A DNA stretch of 12,125 bases from an uncultured Spirochaetia bacterium (GTDB taxonomy: Bacteria; Spirochaetota; UBA4802; JAGODF01): the NCBI GenBank assembly GCA_937967705.1, contig CALCJG010000121.1, forward strand, positions 1-12,125, given 5' to 3'. The notes beneath the pieces are model-generated. The model saw nothing but the letters and a program-made list of their open reading frames with translations, made no database searches and was not told the DNA's origin. Of the stretch, positions 1-6,416 are shown piece by piece; positions within the stretch are counted from its first letter, which is position 1; every line of letters begins with the position of its first letter. The position numbers and the translations under genes are program-made.

Positions 1-258
1 GCCGAATCGTTCCCTGATCTGACTGAACAAATTCTCAATCTGAGCGAGATCCCCTACATGACAGGGTATCACCTCAGCCTTGCCGCCCCGGGATTGAATT
101 TTGTCAGCCACGTCTTTTAAAGCCTCGGCCTTCCTGCTGACCAGAACGCACAGTGCGCCGTATTCTGCCAGTGTCTGGGCAATTGCCTCGCCGATTCCAC
201 GGCTTGCGCCGGTAATCAGGGCGATTTTTCCGTCGAGTCTGAAATTGATGGTTTCCAT
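1..258 (-). CDS. Short-chain dehydrogenase/reductase (SDR), N-terminal part, cut by window edge
   Basis: Reading leftward from an ATG at 258, the first 86 codons are open to the window edge, so the C-terminal two thirds are missing. The N-terminus has the classical SDR Rossmann fold: a KIALITGASRGIG stretch (residues about 11-23) with the TGxxxGxG dinucleotide-binding motif, followed by a beta-2 strand ending in VLVSRK. The serine-arginine-lysine at that point hints at NADP(H) preference, but this is not decisive. The Tyr-x-x-x-Lys active site lies outside the window. AGAGGT sits 7 bases before this ATG, which favours it over the in-frame ATG at 273. The gene starts 44 bases after the stop of the dehydratase-like gene on the same strand, so the two are probably co-transcribed. 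The SDR may act on a hydroxy- or oxo-acyl substrate of the same pathway. The fold is certain; the substrate is unknown. Confidence 0.9.
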   Translation of the reverse strand, partial: METINFRLDGKIALITGASRGIGEAIAQTLAEYGALCVLVSRKAEALKDVADKIQSRGGKAEVIPCHVGDLAQIENLFSQIRERFG

Positions 259-302
259 GGTATTACCTCTCATCCTTTTGTGTTTTTTATCCATCCAGGG
301 CC

Positions 303-1793
303 TTAAAACTTGGTACAGAGGCCGGGTTTCAATTCCTCGACGCCAGCCAGGTAGTTCACCAGTTGTTCCCTGGACTTGATGTCGTACTGTGACGTGATGG
401 CAATCTGTTCCATGATGGGGGAACCGCCTCCATGATAGCTGCCGTAATCCATCGCACCGGACATGGAGGAGCAGGTATAGTCTGTAAAATAGAGCCAGAA
501 TTTGATTTGATCCATGATGGGGGCTTCGGGATTACGGTTGAGGTATTTGTTCCAGATCGGCTTCAGTTCCTCGGAGACAATATCGTTCTCGTAGGGGAAG
601 GTGGCGGGGTATCCGCCGGCGATGTTGCAGAGCATCTCCTTCTCCTCAAAAACCGCTTCGCCGGTGAGACATCGGCCGACATTGGCGTATATGGAGTTGG
701 GTATGCAGCTTCCGGGTCCGTAAGGAACGGAACCAAAACCGGGCACGTAGACCTCGGGTTTGCCCATGGCCGATGCCGTGTAACCGGCGGCATAGCCCAG
801 TTCCGTTGTCTTTATAAATTCTGCAAGCATTTCCTTCACATGGGAGGTCTTCCTGATACCGTTATGCTTCGCAGCCAGCGAAGCCAGCCCCAGAAGAACG
901 TCCCCCACGGCGGGTTTGCAGCCGGAATAGCTGTGTCTGTGGAAGAGTGCAAAGAGCAGGGCGCACATCCCGCCGTGATCGTTCTCTCCACAGAGGAAGA
1001 CACGGTCCCAGGGAACGAAAACATCATCGAAGACGATGTAGGAATCGGTATATCCCAGATTGGATCCTCTCTGTATGTGATTTCTCCTGCGAAGAGCGTG
1101 TATATGCACTATCTGCTTGACTCCCTCGTGGTCGGCGGGGATGGCGAAGGAAACGGCATACTGCTTCTCATCGGGTCCGAGGGCCCGGGTGGGCACCACA
1201 ATGATCTCATCGGCGATGGAAGCCTCGGAGATGTGCAGTTTGCAGCCCCTGACCACAATACCGTCGCTCTTCTTTTCCACAACCCGGACGTACATATCGG
1301 GATCAGTCTGCTCAGCGGGTCTTTTCAGGCGCTCACCCTTGACATCGGTCTGGGCACAGCATCCGACAAGATCGTTTTCCTGGAAGTATTTGAGCCATTT
1401 TAGGAAATTTTTGTGATACTCCGTAGCGCCGGGATTGACTTTGTCCGCCTCAAAGGAGGCTGCGTTGACCGCGTTGATGGAATCGATACCCATACAGCGC
1501 TGTATGCAGAAACCCGCTTTCCGGCAAAGCGAGCGCGTCATATTCTGCTTTTTATGGAGGTCTTCAGTGTTCTGATGAATGTGACAGAAACGGTTGATGG
1601 TTTCGCCGGTTAAATGGGATTTAGCAGTGCATAGATCCTTCAGTTCCGGATCGGTGGCGGCGTCGAAGGTCAGTCCCATAATGCCGAGGGCCTCCCTCTG
1701 GGACTCATCCAGGCGGTCAATTTTGGATCCGTTGTAATAGAGGTTGCGACGCATCTTTCGTAAACCGTCCATATACTGTTCTTTTGTTCTCAT
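303..1793 (-). CDS. 4-hydroxyphenylacetate 3-hydroxylase superfamily protein, 4-hydroxybutyryl-CoA dehydratase-like ([4Fe-4S]/FAD)
   Basis: This 496-residue protein matches the length and signatures of the HpaB/AbfD superfamily (acyl-CoA-dehydrogenase-like fold, FAD). It carries the iron-sulfur ligand pattern of 4-hydroxybutyryl-CoA dehydratase rather than plain HpaB: CIQRC (C96, C100) and H285-x3-Y289-x2-C292-K293 in HRHSYSGCK. These correspond to C99, C103, H292, Y296, C299 and K300 of the Clostridium aminobutyricum enzyme, as I remember its numbering. The VFDDVFVPWDRVF segment (about 254-266) is also typical. However, the residues aligned with that enzyme's catalytic E257 and E455 appear to be D250 and G451 (before SYHGGGSP), so the reaction may differ. 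Canonical AbfD dehydrates 4-hydroxybutyryl-CoA to crotonyl-CoA in the cytoplasm by a ketyl-radical route and is oxygen sensitive. The start is supported by AAGGAG (plus-strand 1801-1806), 7 bases from the ATG. It is the first gene of an operon with the downstream SDR. Family assignment is strong; exact substrate and reaction are not. Confidence 0.88.
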   Translation of the reverse strand: MRTKEQYMDGLRKMRRNLYYNGSKIDRLDESQREALGIMGLTFDAATDPELKDLCTAKSHLTGETINRFCHIHQNTEDLHKKQNMTRSLCRKAGFCIQRCMGIDSINAVNAASFEADKVNPGATEYHKNFLKWLKYFQENDLVGCCAQTDVKGERLKRPAEQTDPDMYVRVVEKKSDGIVVRGCKLHISEASIADEIIVVPTRALGPDEKQYAVSFAIPADHEGVKQIVHIHALRRRNHIQRGSNLGYTDSYIVFDDVFVPWDRVFLCGENDHGGMCALLFALFHRHSYSGCKPAVGDVLLGLASLAAKHNGIRKTSHVKEMLAEFIKTTELGYAAGYTASAMGKPEVYVPGFGSVPYGPGSCIPNSIYANVGRCLTGEAVFEEKEMLCNIAGGYPATFPYENDIVSEELKPIWNKYLNRNPEAPIMDQIKFWLYFTDYTCSSMSGAMDYGSYHGGGSPIMEQIAITSQYDIKSREQLVNYLAGVEELKPGLCTKF

Positions 1794-1905
1794 AATTATG
1801 CTCCTTGTATAAGATGAGAGAGCCTCAGAATTCAGGCGCCCTTGTGAGGATCATGAAAAGGTCCGATTTTAGAGACGTATTCATAGTCAATCCCCGGGAA
1901 AAGAG

Positions 1906-1916
1906 ATGAGTCTCAT
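1906..1916. repeat. 11-base palindrome in leader of dehydratase-like operon
   Basis: ATGAG-T-CTCAT is a perfect inverted repeat with a one-base centre. It lies about 45-55 bases downstream of the predicted leftward transcription start and about 115 bases before the start codon. An operator for a dimeric regulator is possible, but a palindrome this short can occur by chance and no second copy was noticed. Confidence 0.25.
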
Positions 1917-1968
1917 GAACCACTGTGCATTGTTTTGTAAATAACGGCAGCGACTCAAATACATAACC

Positions 1969-1998
1969 AATATACAAAGTACCGGTTGTTATCGTCAA
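1969..1998 (-). promoter_or_regulatory. Sigma70-like promoter of the dehydratase-like/SDR operon
   Basis: On the minus strand, TTGACG (plus 1993-1998) is followed after 18 bases by TATATT (plus 1969-1974). Each hexamer matches 5 of 6 bases of the sigma70 consensus. It points toward the dehydratase-like gene and would give a leader of roughly 170 bases. No other leftward hexamer pair of this quality was seen nearby. Confidence 0.5.
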
Positions 1999-2084
1999 CA
2001 TTTTATGAATTTATTCTACGAAAATATTGTATTTTACGGAGATATGCCGTGTATTTCAGTATAATTATAGTCTGAGAGTTAGAT

Positions 2085-2252
2085 ATGTTATCGAAATATG
2101 TACCTCAACTCCAGAGCTGTGATAATATGGGAGGCAAGGTCGCGGATCAGGATGGGGAACGGAATCATTCTGATAAAGAAATGCAATTAAAGAGAGAAAT
2201 AAAGTTGACGGAAAGAAGGCTATTTAGTATTTTAGTAATAACTTTAATTTGA
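2085..2252 (+). CDS. Possible small protein (55 aa), unrecognised
   Basis: An ATG-started frame of 55 codons ends in TGA just before the thioredoxin start, overlapping its ribosome-binding region. A GAGAG stretch lies about 7 bases before the ATG, and a perfect TATAAT hexamer occurs at 2060-2065, without a convincing -35. The predicted product is charged in the middle and ends in a lysine/arginine/glutamate-rich helix followed by the hydrophobic residues FSILVITLI. That could be an amphipathic or tail-anchored peptide. I recognise no family. The putative thioredoxin promoter lies inside this frame, so it may equally be chance open frame in an AT-rich spacer. Confidence 0.2.
   Translation: MLSKYVPQLQSCDNMGGKVADQDGERNHSDKEMQLKREIKLTERRLFSILVITLI
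2205..2233 (+). promoter_or_regulatory. Candidate sigma70-like promoter of the thioredoxin gene
   Basis: TTGACG (2205-2210, 5 of 6 to consensus) is followed after 17 bases by TATTTT (2228-2233, 4 of 6). Transcription would start near 2240, leaving a short leader before the GAGGTGA ribosome-binding site at 2251-2257. The -10 is weak, so the exact hexamer is uncertain. Confidence 0.35.
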
Positions 2253-2262
2253 GGTGAGCTAA

Positions 2263-2616
2263 ATGGAACACTTAACCAGTGAGACTTTTAAGAAAAAGAT
2301 TTTTGATTATGAGACAAATGAGGAATGGAATTATAAGGGAGAACTTCCAGTGATTGTTGATTTTTATGCCGATTGGTGTGGCCCCTGCAAGAGAGTGGCT
2401 CCGGTATTGGAGGAATTGGCTGAGACTTACAAAGGAAAAATAAGCATTTATAAGGTCAATACTGATCAGGAACAGGAGTTGTCAGCAGCCTTTGGTATTA
2501 AGAGTATACCCACACTGCTTTTTATTCCCAAAGGGGAGCAGCCTCAAATGGCCGCAGGGGCACTGCCCAGGCAAAAATTTGTTGAGGTGATTGAAAGCGT
2601 TCTGAAGGTTGACTAA
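2263..2616 (+). CDS. trxA: Thioredoxin
   Basis: A 117-residue cytoplasmic thiol-disulfide oxidoreductase with the complete thioredoxin active site WCGPCK (W38, C39, G40, P41, C42, K43). It also has the preceding VDFYAD strand including the buried aspartate D33, and the cis-proline motif SIPT (P83). It would reduce disulfides of target enzymes and be recycled by thioredoxin reductase, which is not in this window. The protein has about 7-8 extra N-terminal residues relative to the roughly 108-residue E. coli type, a form common in several anaerobic phyla. There is no signal peptide. GAGGTGA lies 5 bases before the ATG. The gene has its own upstream promoter candidate and a downstream terminator, so it is probably monocistronic. 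Assignment to the thioredoxin family is very secure; whether this is the sole or main thioredoxin of the cell cannot be told. Confidence 0.95.
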   Translation: MEHLTSETFKKKIFDYETNEEWNYKGELPVIVDFYADWCGPCKRVAPVLEELAETYKGKISIYKVNTDQEQELSAAFGIKSIPTLLFIPKGEQPQMAAGALPRQKFVEVIESVLKVD

Positions 2617-2630
2617 TAAAATAGGATTAG

Positions 2631-2671
2631 GGGCCTCTGTAAGGGATATTGGTTTTGAAGAGGCCCTTTTT
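2631..2671 (+). terminator. Intrinsic terminator downstream of thioredoxin
   Basis: GGGCCTCT (2631-2638) pairs perfectly with AGAGGCCC (2659-2666), giving an 8-bp GC-rich stem with a 20-base loop, followed directly by TTTTT. It starts 14 bases after the thioredoxin stop. The long loop is slightly atypical, but the stem plus T-run is convincing. Confidence 0.75.
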
Positions 2672-2701
2672 GGTTCCTTGGTTTTTACGGGGTTATTCTC
2701 G

Positions 2702-2729
2702 TTGACAGAATTGATTATGTCGGTTTAAT
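2702..2729 (+). promoter_or_regulatory. Sigma70-like promoter of the helicase gene
   Basis: TTGACA (2702-2707, perfect -35) and TTTAAT (2724-2729, 5 of 6) are separated by 16 bases. The predicted start near 2736 leaves a leader of about 140 bases that contains a hairpin. It lies just after the thioredoxin terminator, which supports separate transcription of the helicase. Confidence 0.55.
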
Positions 2730-2797
2730 AGAAAAAGAATCCTGGAAGGGAAAAATCTCCAGGTAAGAATCAGGAGTGTTTCGCCCCCTTAATATCG

Positions 2798-2826
2798 CCC
2801 TGCCCCGTATAAACCCGCTGGCAGGG
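2798..2826 (+). other. Hairpin in the leader of the helicase mRNA
   Basis: CCCTGCC (2798-2804) pairs with GGCAGGG (2820-2826) around a 15-base loop. No T-run follows, so it is not a standard terminator. It lies about 50 bases before the start codon and could affect mRNA stability or translation, or be incidental. Confidence 0.3.
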
Positions 2827-2877
2827 GGTCTGGAAGACACTGCAGGAAATCAATAGAAGATAATACAGGATATGTCC

Positions 2878-5148
2878 ATGCGATTACTGGAGAATCTCAA
2901 TGACAATCAGAGGGAGGCGGTCCTTCATACTGAGGGGCCTCTTCTGATCCTTGCCGGGGCTGGTTCCGGTAAAACACGGGTTATTACACACCGGATCGCT
3001 TATCTCATCAAGGAAAAACAGGTACCCCCGTATGGTATTTTTGCGGTAACCTTCACCAACAAGGCTGCGGGGGAGATGAGGAAGAGAATCGTGGATCTCA
3101 TCGGCCCGACGGGAGAAGGTGTTTTTATAAAAACCTTCCATTCCGCTGCGGTTTACATGCTCAGGCGATACGGCGACCGAATCGGTGTCCAGAAATCCTA
3201 TTCCATCTATGATCAGAAGGATCAGGAGTCGGTTATAAAGGAGATTCTTCTGGAGATGCGCCTCGATCCGAAACATGTCCGCCCTTCCTCTCTCTCTTCC
3301 AAAATATCGGAGATAAAAAACCGTCAGGAAATGCTGGATGGGGCGGATATTACGGCACTCATGCCCAGGGGGCATGCCTACAACTTTCAGGAAATTTATG
3401 AACAGTATCATTCCCGTCTGGAAAAAAACAATGCTCTTGATTTCGATGATCTGCTGATAAAAACCGTCGAGTTGCTGCGGCATCACAATGATGTGCTCGA
3501 GACCCTGCAGGGGCGATGGCATTATTTCATGATCGATGAGTATCAGGACACGAATTATGCCCAGTATCTCATCGGCAGCCTTCTGGCGTCGAAAAGCAAG
3601 AATCTCTGTGTTGTGGGAGACGATGATCAGTCGATATACTCCTGGCGGGGGGCGGATATAAGGAACATACTCAATTTTGAAAAGGATTACTCGGATACTC
3701 GAGTCATCGTGCTCGAGGAGAATTATCGTTCCGCGGCGCCCATACTCGAAGCGGCCTCCTCCGTCATCAGCAACAACAGCTGCCGTAAGGAAAAGAACCT
3801 CAAGGCCTGCCGGGGGGAGGGAGAGAGGGTCGTCTGGTGCCGGGCTTCCAATGAATATGGCGAAGCTGAATTTGTGGTCAACTCCCTGATCAGACTCAGG
3901 CGGCAGGAGGGCTTTTCCAGCCGCGATTTCGCGATATTTTACCGGACCAACGCCCAGTCCCGCGTTTTTGAGGATGTGCTCCGGCGGGAAAATGTCGGCT
4001 ACCGGGTTGTGGGGGGATTGCGGTTTTATGACCGCAAAGAGGTCAAGGATACGGTGGCCTTTCTGAAGTTCTTAGCCAATCCTGTCGATTCAGTGGCGCT
4101 GGAGAGAGTGATCAACACGCCTCCCCGGGGTATCGGCAAGGCCACAGTGGACAAGATCTTTGATGCCGCTTATGAAGCGGATATTTCTCCCTGGGAGGTG
4201 ATCGAAGGGGAGATAGCCCTGAAAGGAAAAATGCCCAAAGGACTTCTTGAGTTTAAGAAAATCATTCTTACCCTCCGGGAGGGTTTGGCCCTTGTACCTC
4301 ACAAAAAAAAGCTTTCAGACATCACGGGAGATGTGCTTGAGCTAACCGGTTATATCCGGAGCCTTGAGGAGGAAAACAGCCTGGAGAGCCGATCGCGCCT
4401 GGAAAACATCGATGAGTTCATCAACAGCGTCTATGAGTATGAGGAGAGAAACCCCGATGTGGGTCTGGACCAGTTCTTACAGGACATATCCCTTCTGACC
4501 AGTGAAGAGGATCCCGAGGCCAGGATGAGTGAGGGGAACAATCTCGTGACCCTTATGACCGTTCATAACGCCAAGGGTCTGGAATTTCCCGTGGTTTTTC
4601 TTACGGGCATGGAGGAGGATATTTTCCCCCATTTCAACTCCTCGGATACTGAAGAGGGTGTTGAAGAGGAGCGCCGGCTCTGTTATGTCGGCATGACCAG
4701 GGCCATGGAGCGTCTGTTTATCACCAGCGCGGAGGTGCGCAGAAGATACAACGAGAGCGTTTTTCGGGAACCATCGAGATTCGTTTTCGAAATCAGCGGT
4801 GCCGTTCTTGATTCCCTGGAATACACCTCTAACGGATATGGCTATTCCGGCGGACCTTCCGAAAGACGGTATTCCTCCAGGGGGGCTTCTTCTGCTTTAA
4901 ATCAGGGGGACCGGGGAACTGAAAACCTCGTTTCAACTCTGACTGCTGATGAGCAGGAGGAGAGAGCGTCGGCGGAGGCGGACAGAAAATTCCGCTTGAA
5001 AGAGAGTGTATTGCATCCCAAATACGGCCGCGGTATCGTTACCCGTATCGAGGGCAAGGGGGATAACACCAAGCTGACCATCTGTTTCGAGATGTGGGGG
5101 AATAAAACCTTTCTGGAAAAATACACACCCCTGGAAAAAGCCCCTTAG
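2878..5148 (+). CDS. pcrA: UvrD/PcrA-type superfamily 1A 3'-5' DNA helicase
   Basis: A full-length ATP-dependent DNA helicase of 756 residues, close to the usual 720-750 of PcrA/UvrD. Motifs are in order: LAGAGSGKT (Walker A lysine K32), TFTNKAAGEM (Ia), DEYQDTN (II, D220/E221), GDDDQSIYSWRGA (III, from about 247), EENYRS (IV), TVHNAKGLEF (V) and GMTRAMERLF (VI, arginine R608). The C-terminus (about 711-755) has the small Tudor-like module found in PcrA/UvrD, with the VLHPKYGRGIV signature, which in those proteins contacts RNA polymerase. The expected role is unwinding in nucleotide-excision and mismatch repair, transcription-coupled repair and removal of RecA filaments. I chose the ATG at 2878 because AGGA (2867-2870) is 7 bases away; the in-frame ATG at 2872 is too close to it. 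Which of pcrA or uvrD is the better name depends on lineage. Family call is certain. Confidence 0.95.
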   Translation: MRLLENLNDNQREAVLHTEGPLLILAGAGSGKTRVITHRIAYLIKEKQVPPYGIFAVTFTNKAAGEMRKRIVDLIGPTGEGVFIKTFHSAAVYMLRRYGDRIGVQKSYSIYDQKDQESVIKEILLEMRLDPKHVRPSSLSSKISEIKNRQEMLDGADITALMPRGHAYNFQEIYEQYHSRLEKNNALDFDDLLIKTVELLRHHNDVLETLQGRWHYFMIDEYQDTNYAQYLIGSLLASKSKNLCVVGDDDQSIYSWRGADIRNILNFEKDYSDTRVIVLEENYRSAAPILEAASSVISNNSCRKEKNLKACRGEGERVVWCRASNEYGEAEFVVNSLIRLRRQEGFSSRDFAIFYRTNAQSRVFEDVLRRENVGYRVVGGLRFYDRKEVKDTVAFLKFLANPVDSVALERVINTPPRGIGKATVDKIFDAAYEADISPWEVIEGEIALKGKMPKGLLEFKKIILTLREGLALVPHKKKLSDITGDVLELTGYIRSLEEENSLESRSRLENIDEFINSVYEYEERNPDVGLDQFLQDISLLTSEEDPEARMSEGNNLVTLMTVHNAKGLEFPVVFLTGMEEDIFPHFNSSDTEEGVEEERRLCYVGMTRAMERLFITSAEVRRRYNESVFREPSRFVFEISGAVLDSLEYTSNGYGYSGGPSERRYSSRGASSALNQGDRGTENLVSTLTADEQEERASAEADRKFRLKESVLHPKYGRGIVTRIEGKGDNTKLTICFEMWGNKTFLEKYTPLEKAP

Positions 5149-5151
5149 GGG
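5135..5151 (-). terminator. Short intrinsic terminator for the STAS gene, lying in the 3' end of the helicase gene
   Basis: Read on the minus strand, CCCC-TAA-GGGG forms a short hairpin followed by C and TTTTT (plus-strand AAAAA at 5135-5139). The plus-strand TAG stop of the helicase falls inside it. The stem has only 4-5 base pairs, so efficiency is doubtful. There is no T-run on the plus-strand side. Confidence 0.4.
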
Positions 5152-5152
5152 A

Positions 5153-5491
5153 TTACTGACTGGCATACTGGAGGAGAAACTCTTCCTCTGTAATGATTTT
5201 AAAATACTGATCGATCTTGGAGATTCGGAATATCCCCAGTACCGGTTCGGGAAGATCGTAGATGACCAATTCCAAGTTTTTGCCTTCCGCGCTGTTCATG
5301 CATCGAATGAGAGTGTTGATCCCGGTCGAGTCGATGTAAGTACAGTTTTTAAACTGAAATGCAATGATCGAAGGATTTGTTTTCAGAAGGTTCTGATAGG
5401 ATGATTCCAGCAGAGGTACTCCGCGAATATCAAGCCTTCCGCTGATGCTCATAACCACGAGGTTTCCCTCCCTGTGAATATCTATTTTCAT
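5153..5491 (-). CDS. STAS-domain anti-sigma factor antagonist (SpoIIAA/RsbV-like)
   Basis: A single-domain cytoplasmic protein of 112 residues, the normal size for SpoIIAA/RsbV-type antagonists. It shows the family pattern: VVMSISGRLDI near the N-terminus, then a strand and the TYIDSTGINTLIR loop-helix. In that loop, S55 (ATG numbering) is the serine that cognate anti-sigma kinases phosphorylate. In known systems the unphosphorylated protein binds the anti-sigma kinase and frees the sigma factor or another partner. No HATPase_c anti-sigma kinase, PP2C phosphatase or sigma factor is adjacent, so its partner is unknown. An alternative in-frame TTG at 5497 lies two codons upstream. No good Shine-Dalgarno precedes either (AAAGGA is 12-18 bases away). 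It converges with the helicase gene with a 4-base gap between stops. Confidence 0.85.
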   Translation of the reverse strand: MKIDIHREGNLVVMSISGRLDIRGVPLLESSYQNLLKTNPSIIAFQFKNCTYIDSTGINTLIRCMNSAEGKNLELVIYDLPEPVLGIFRISKIDQYFKIITEEEFLLQYASQ

Positions 5492-5587
5492 GTTCAATCG
5501 ATGCCCGGGTCCTTTTATGAGTTTCTTCTCAGTCGGCTTCCACTTGATCTATCATCGGCGGTTGCGGGATTTATTTTGATATTATCA

Positions 5588-5615
5588 TCAACAAAAAATT
5601 GATAAAAGTCAACAA
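5588..5615. repeat. Direct repeat TCAACAA x2, 21 bp apart
   Basis: TCAACAA occurs at 5588-5594 and 5609-5615, so the starts are 21 bases apart, about two helical turns. It lies in the AT-rich 5492-5752 gap upstream of the leftward STAS gene and the rightward exported-protein gene. On the minus strand the second copy overlaps a TTGACT that could act as a -35. Such spacing suits a regulator binding one DNA face, but in AT-rich sequence the pair may be chance. Nothing else gene-like is visible in this gap. Confidence 0.2.
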
Positions 5616-5752
5616 TATTTTCATTTTCATACATTTATATGCCAGTCAATGCTTGTAATTTCCGGCAGGTAAACCTAGGGAAGTGGGATTTTGATTGATT
5701 AATCCCTTAATAACAGTTTAGTAGATAAATTGAGGGAAAAATAGAGCAGGGA

Positions 5753-6220
5753 ATGGTGATTTCCATGAAAAAAGGTTTTTTAACGGTTATCATCCTGATT
5801 ATTGTTTCCGGAGGAGGATGGAGCGGTAAAGCGGATAAGATATTATCGGAATACTATACCGATGCGGGTGAATTAGCCAGAGTTCAAAGCTGTATACGGT
5901 CCTCATTATTTAAAGAAGTGAGCATGTTCGATGATTTTACCTTGAAGGGGGAGCGTTTCCTCCTGCTGAGCCCCTCCACACATTCCCGGGTATGGTTTCA
6001 GTCCCCGAGGCTGAGCCGTTTCTACTCACGCCTTGGGAATAGGAAAATGTTTCTGGGACTCTTGAAAAATGCCCGGGCCTATGGCGTTGAAAAATATTCA
6101 TCCGGTGGTGAAAAATCCGCGGAATACAAAAAAACTTATGAGGCCCGAGTGTTGATCATGATACATGAAAAAGAAGACAATCCGGCTGATGCGGAATTTT
6201 TGGTTTTTTTACGGGAATGA
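5753..6220 (+). CDS. Hypothetical exported protein
   Basis: A 155-residue protein I do not recognise. From M5 it has a classic secretion signal: MKKGF, then a hydrophobic core LTVIILIIVSGG, then a small-residue region GWSGKA that could hold a signal-peptidase I site. There is no lipobox cysteine. The mature part is basic and mixed alpha/beta in character, with one cysteine (in SCIRSS) and a strand-like VLIMIHEK segment before the end. It is probably periplasmic or surface-exposed. The start is uncertain: ATG 5753, GTG 5756 and ATG 5765 are in one frame, and the AGCAGGGA stretch ends right before 5753. The last option gives the cleanest signal peptide. It stands alone between a divergent STAS gene and a promoter for the next cluster, and no clear terminator follows. 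Confidence 0.65.
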   Translation: MVISMKKGFLTVIILIIVSGGGWSGKADKILSEYYTDAGELARVQSCIRSSLFKEVSMFDDFTLKGERFLLLSPSTHSRVWFQSPRLSRFYSRLGNRKMFLGLLKNARAYGVEKYSSGGEKSAEYKKTYEARVLIMIHEKEDNPADAEFLVFLRE

Positions 6221-6268
6221 TGTCTGTAAATGCCGCTTTCCCAAGTCCGCAAAGTCAAAAAATATTAG

Positions 6269-6297
6269 TTGACCTCCTTCTCTTGAAGAAATATGAT
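6269..6297 (+). promoter_or_regulatory. Strong sigma70-like promoter of the membrane protein-kinase-MoxR-VWA cluster
   Basis: TTGACC (6269-6274, 5 of 6) and TATGAT (6292-6297, 5 of 6) are separated by exactly 17 bases. Transcription would begin near 6304, giving a leader of about 110 bases before the first gene. It is one of the two best hexamer pairs in the window and supports a single transcript for the four following genes. Confidence 0.6.
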
Positions 6298-6416
6298 TTA
6301 GTAAATTTCTTGTGATTCAGGTTCATGTCTCGTCATGCCGGTCTCTTTTCTCAATAGTAAGAAGGGTAGTTGTTGCAGGTAGCAGTAAAAATCCATCTTT
6401 GCTTTCAGGTTGCGCG

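Larger units (their letters stand above)
1794..2262. other. Divergent AT-rich intergenic region (469 bp)
   Basis: This gap separates the leftward dehydratase-like operon from the rightward thioredoxin gene. It contains the leader of the leftward operon (1794 to about 1962), a leftward promoter, an 11-base palindrome, an AT-rich block (about 1995-2070) and a possible small rightward ORF with a TATAAT hexamer upstream. It also contains the likely thioredoxin promoter. I see no tRNA, riboswitch consensus or intrinsic terminator in it. Confidence 0.6.

Noticed and set aside
432..1403. A 323-codon open frame on the plus strand opposite the dehydratase-like gene
   Set aside because: It has no family signature and lies entirely within the minus-strand gene, whose motifs and ribosome-binding site are convincing; it is a shadow frame.
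2025..2070. AT-rich block with TATAAT as an origin or transposon end
   Set aside because: No DnaA-box cluster, target-site duplication or terminal inverted repeat was seen; the AT bias is adequately explained by divergent promoters.
5580..5640. A possible leftward promoter for the STAS gene (TTGACT with a GATGAT or GATAAT -10)
   Set aside because: The -35 is acceptable, but the -10 options are either 4 of 6 matches or at a 20-base spacing, so I do not list it as a feature.
5691..5723. A possible rightward promoter for the exported-protein gene (TTGATT and TTTAGT)
   Set aside because: Both hexamers are weak matches in AT-rich sequence, no better than chance.
6312..6416. A GTG-started N-terminal extension of 35 residues on the AtpI-like membrane protein
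   Set aside because: It would start about 8 bases after the predicted transcription start with no ribosome-binding site, and adds a polar stretch unlike the family; ATG 6417 fits better.
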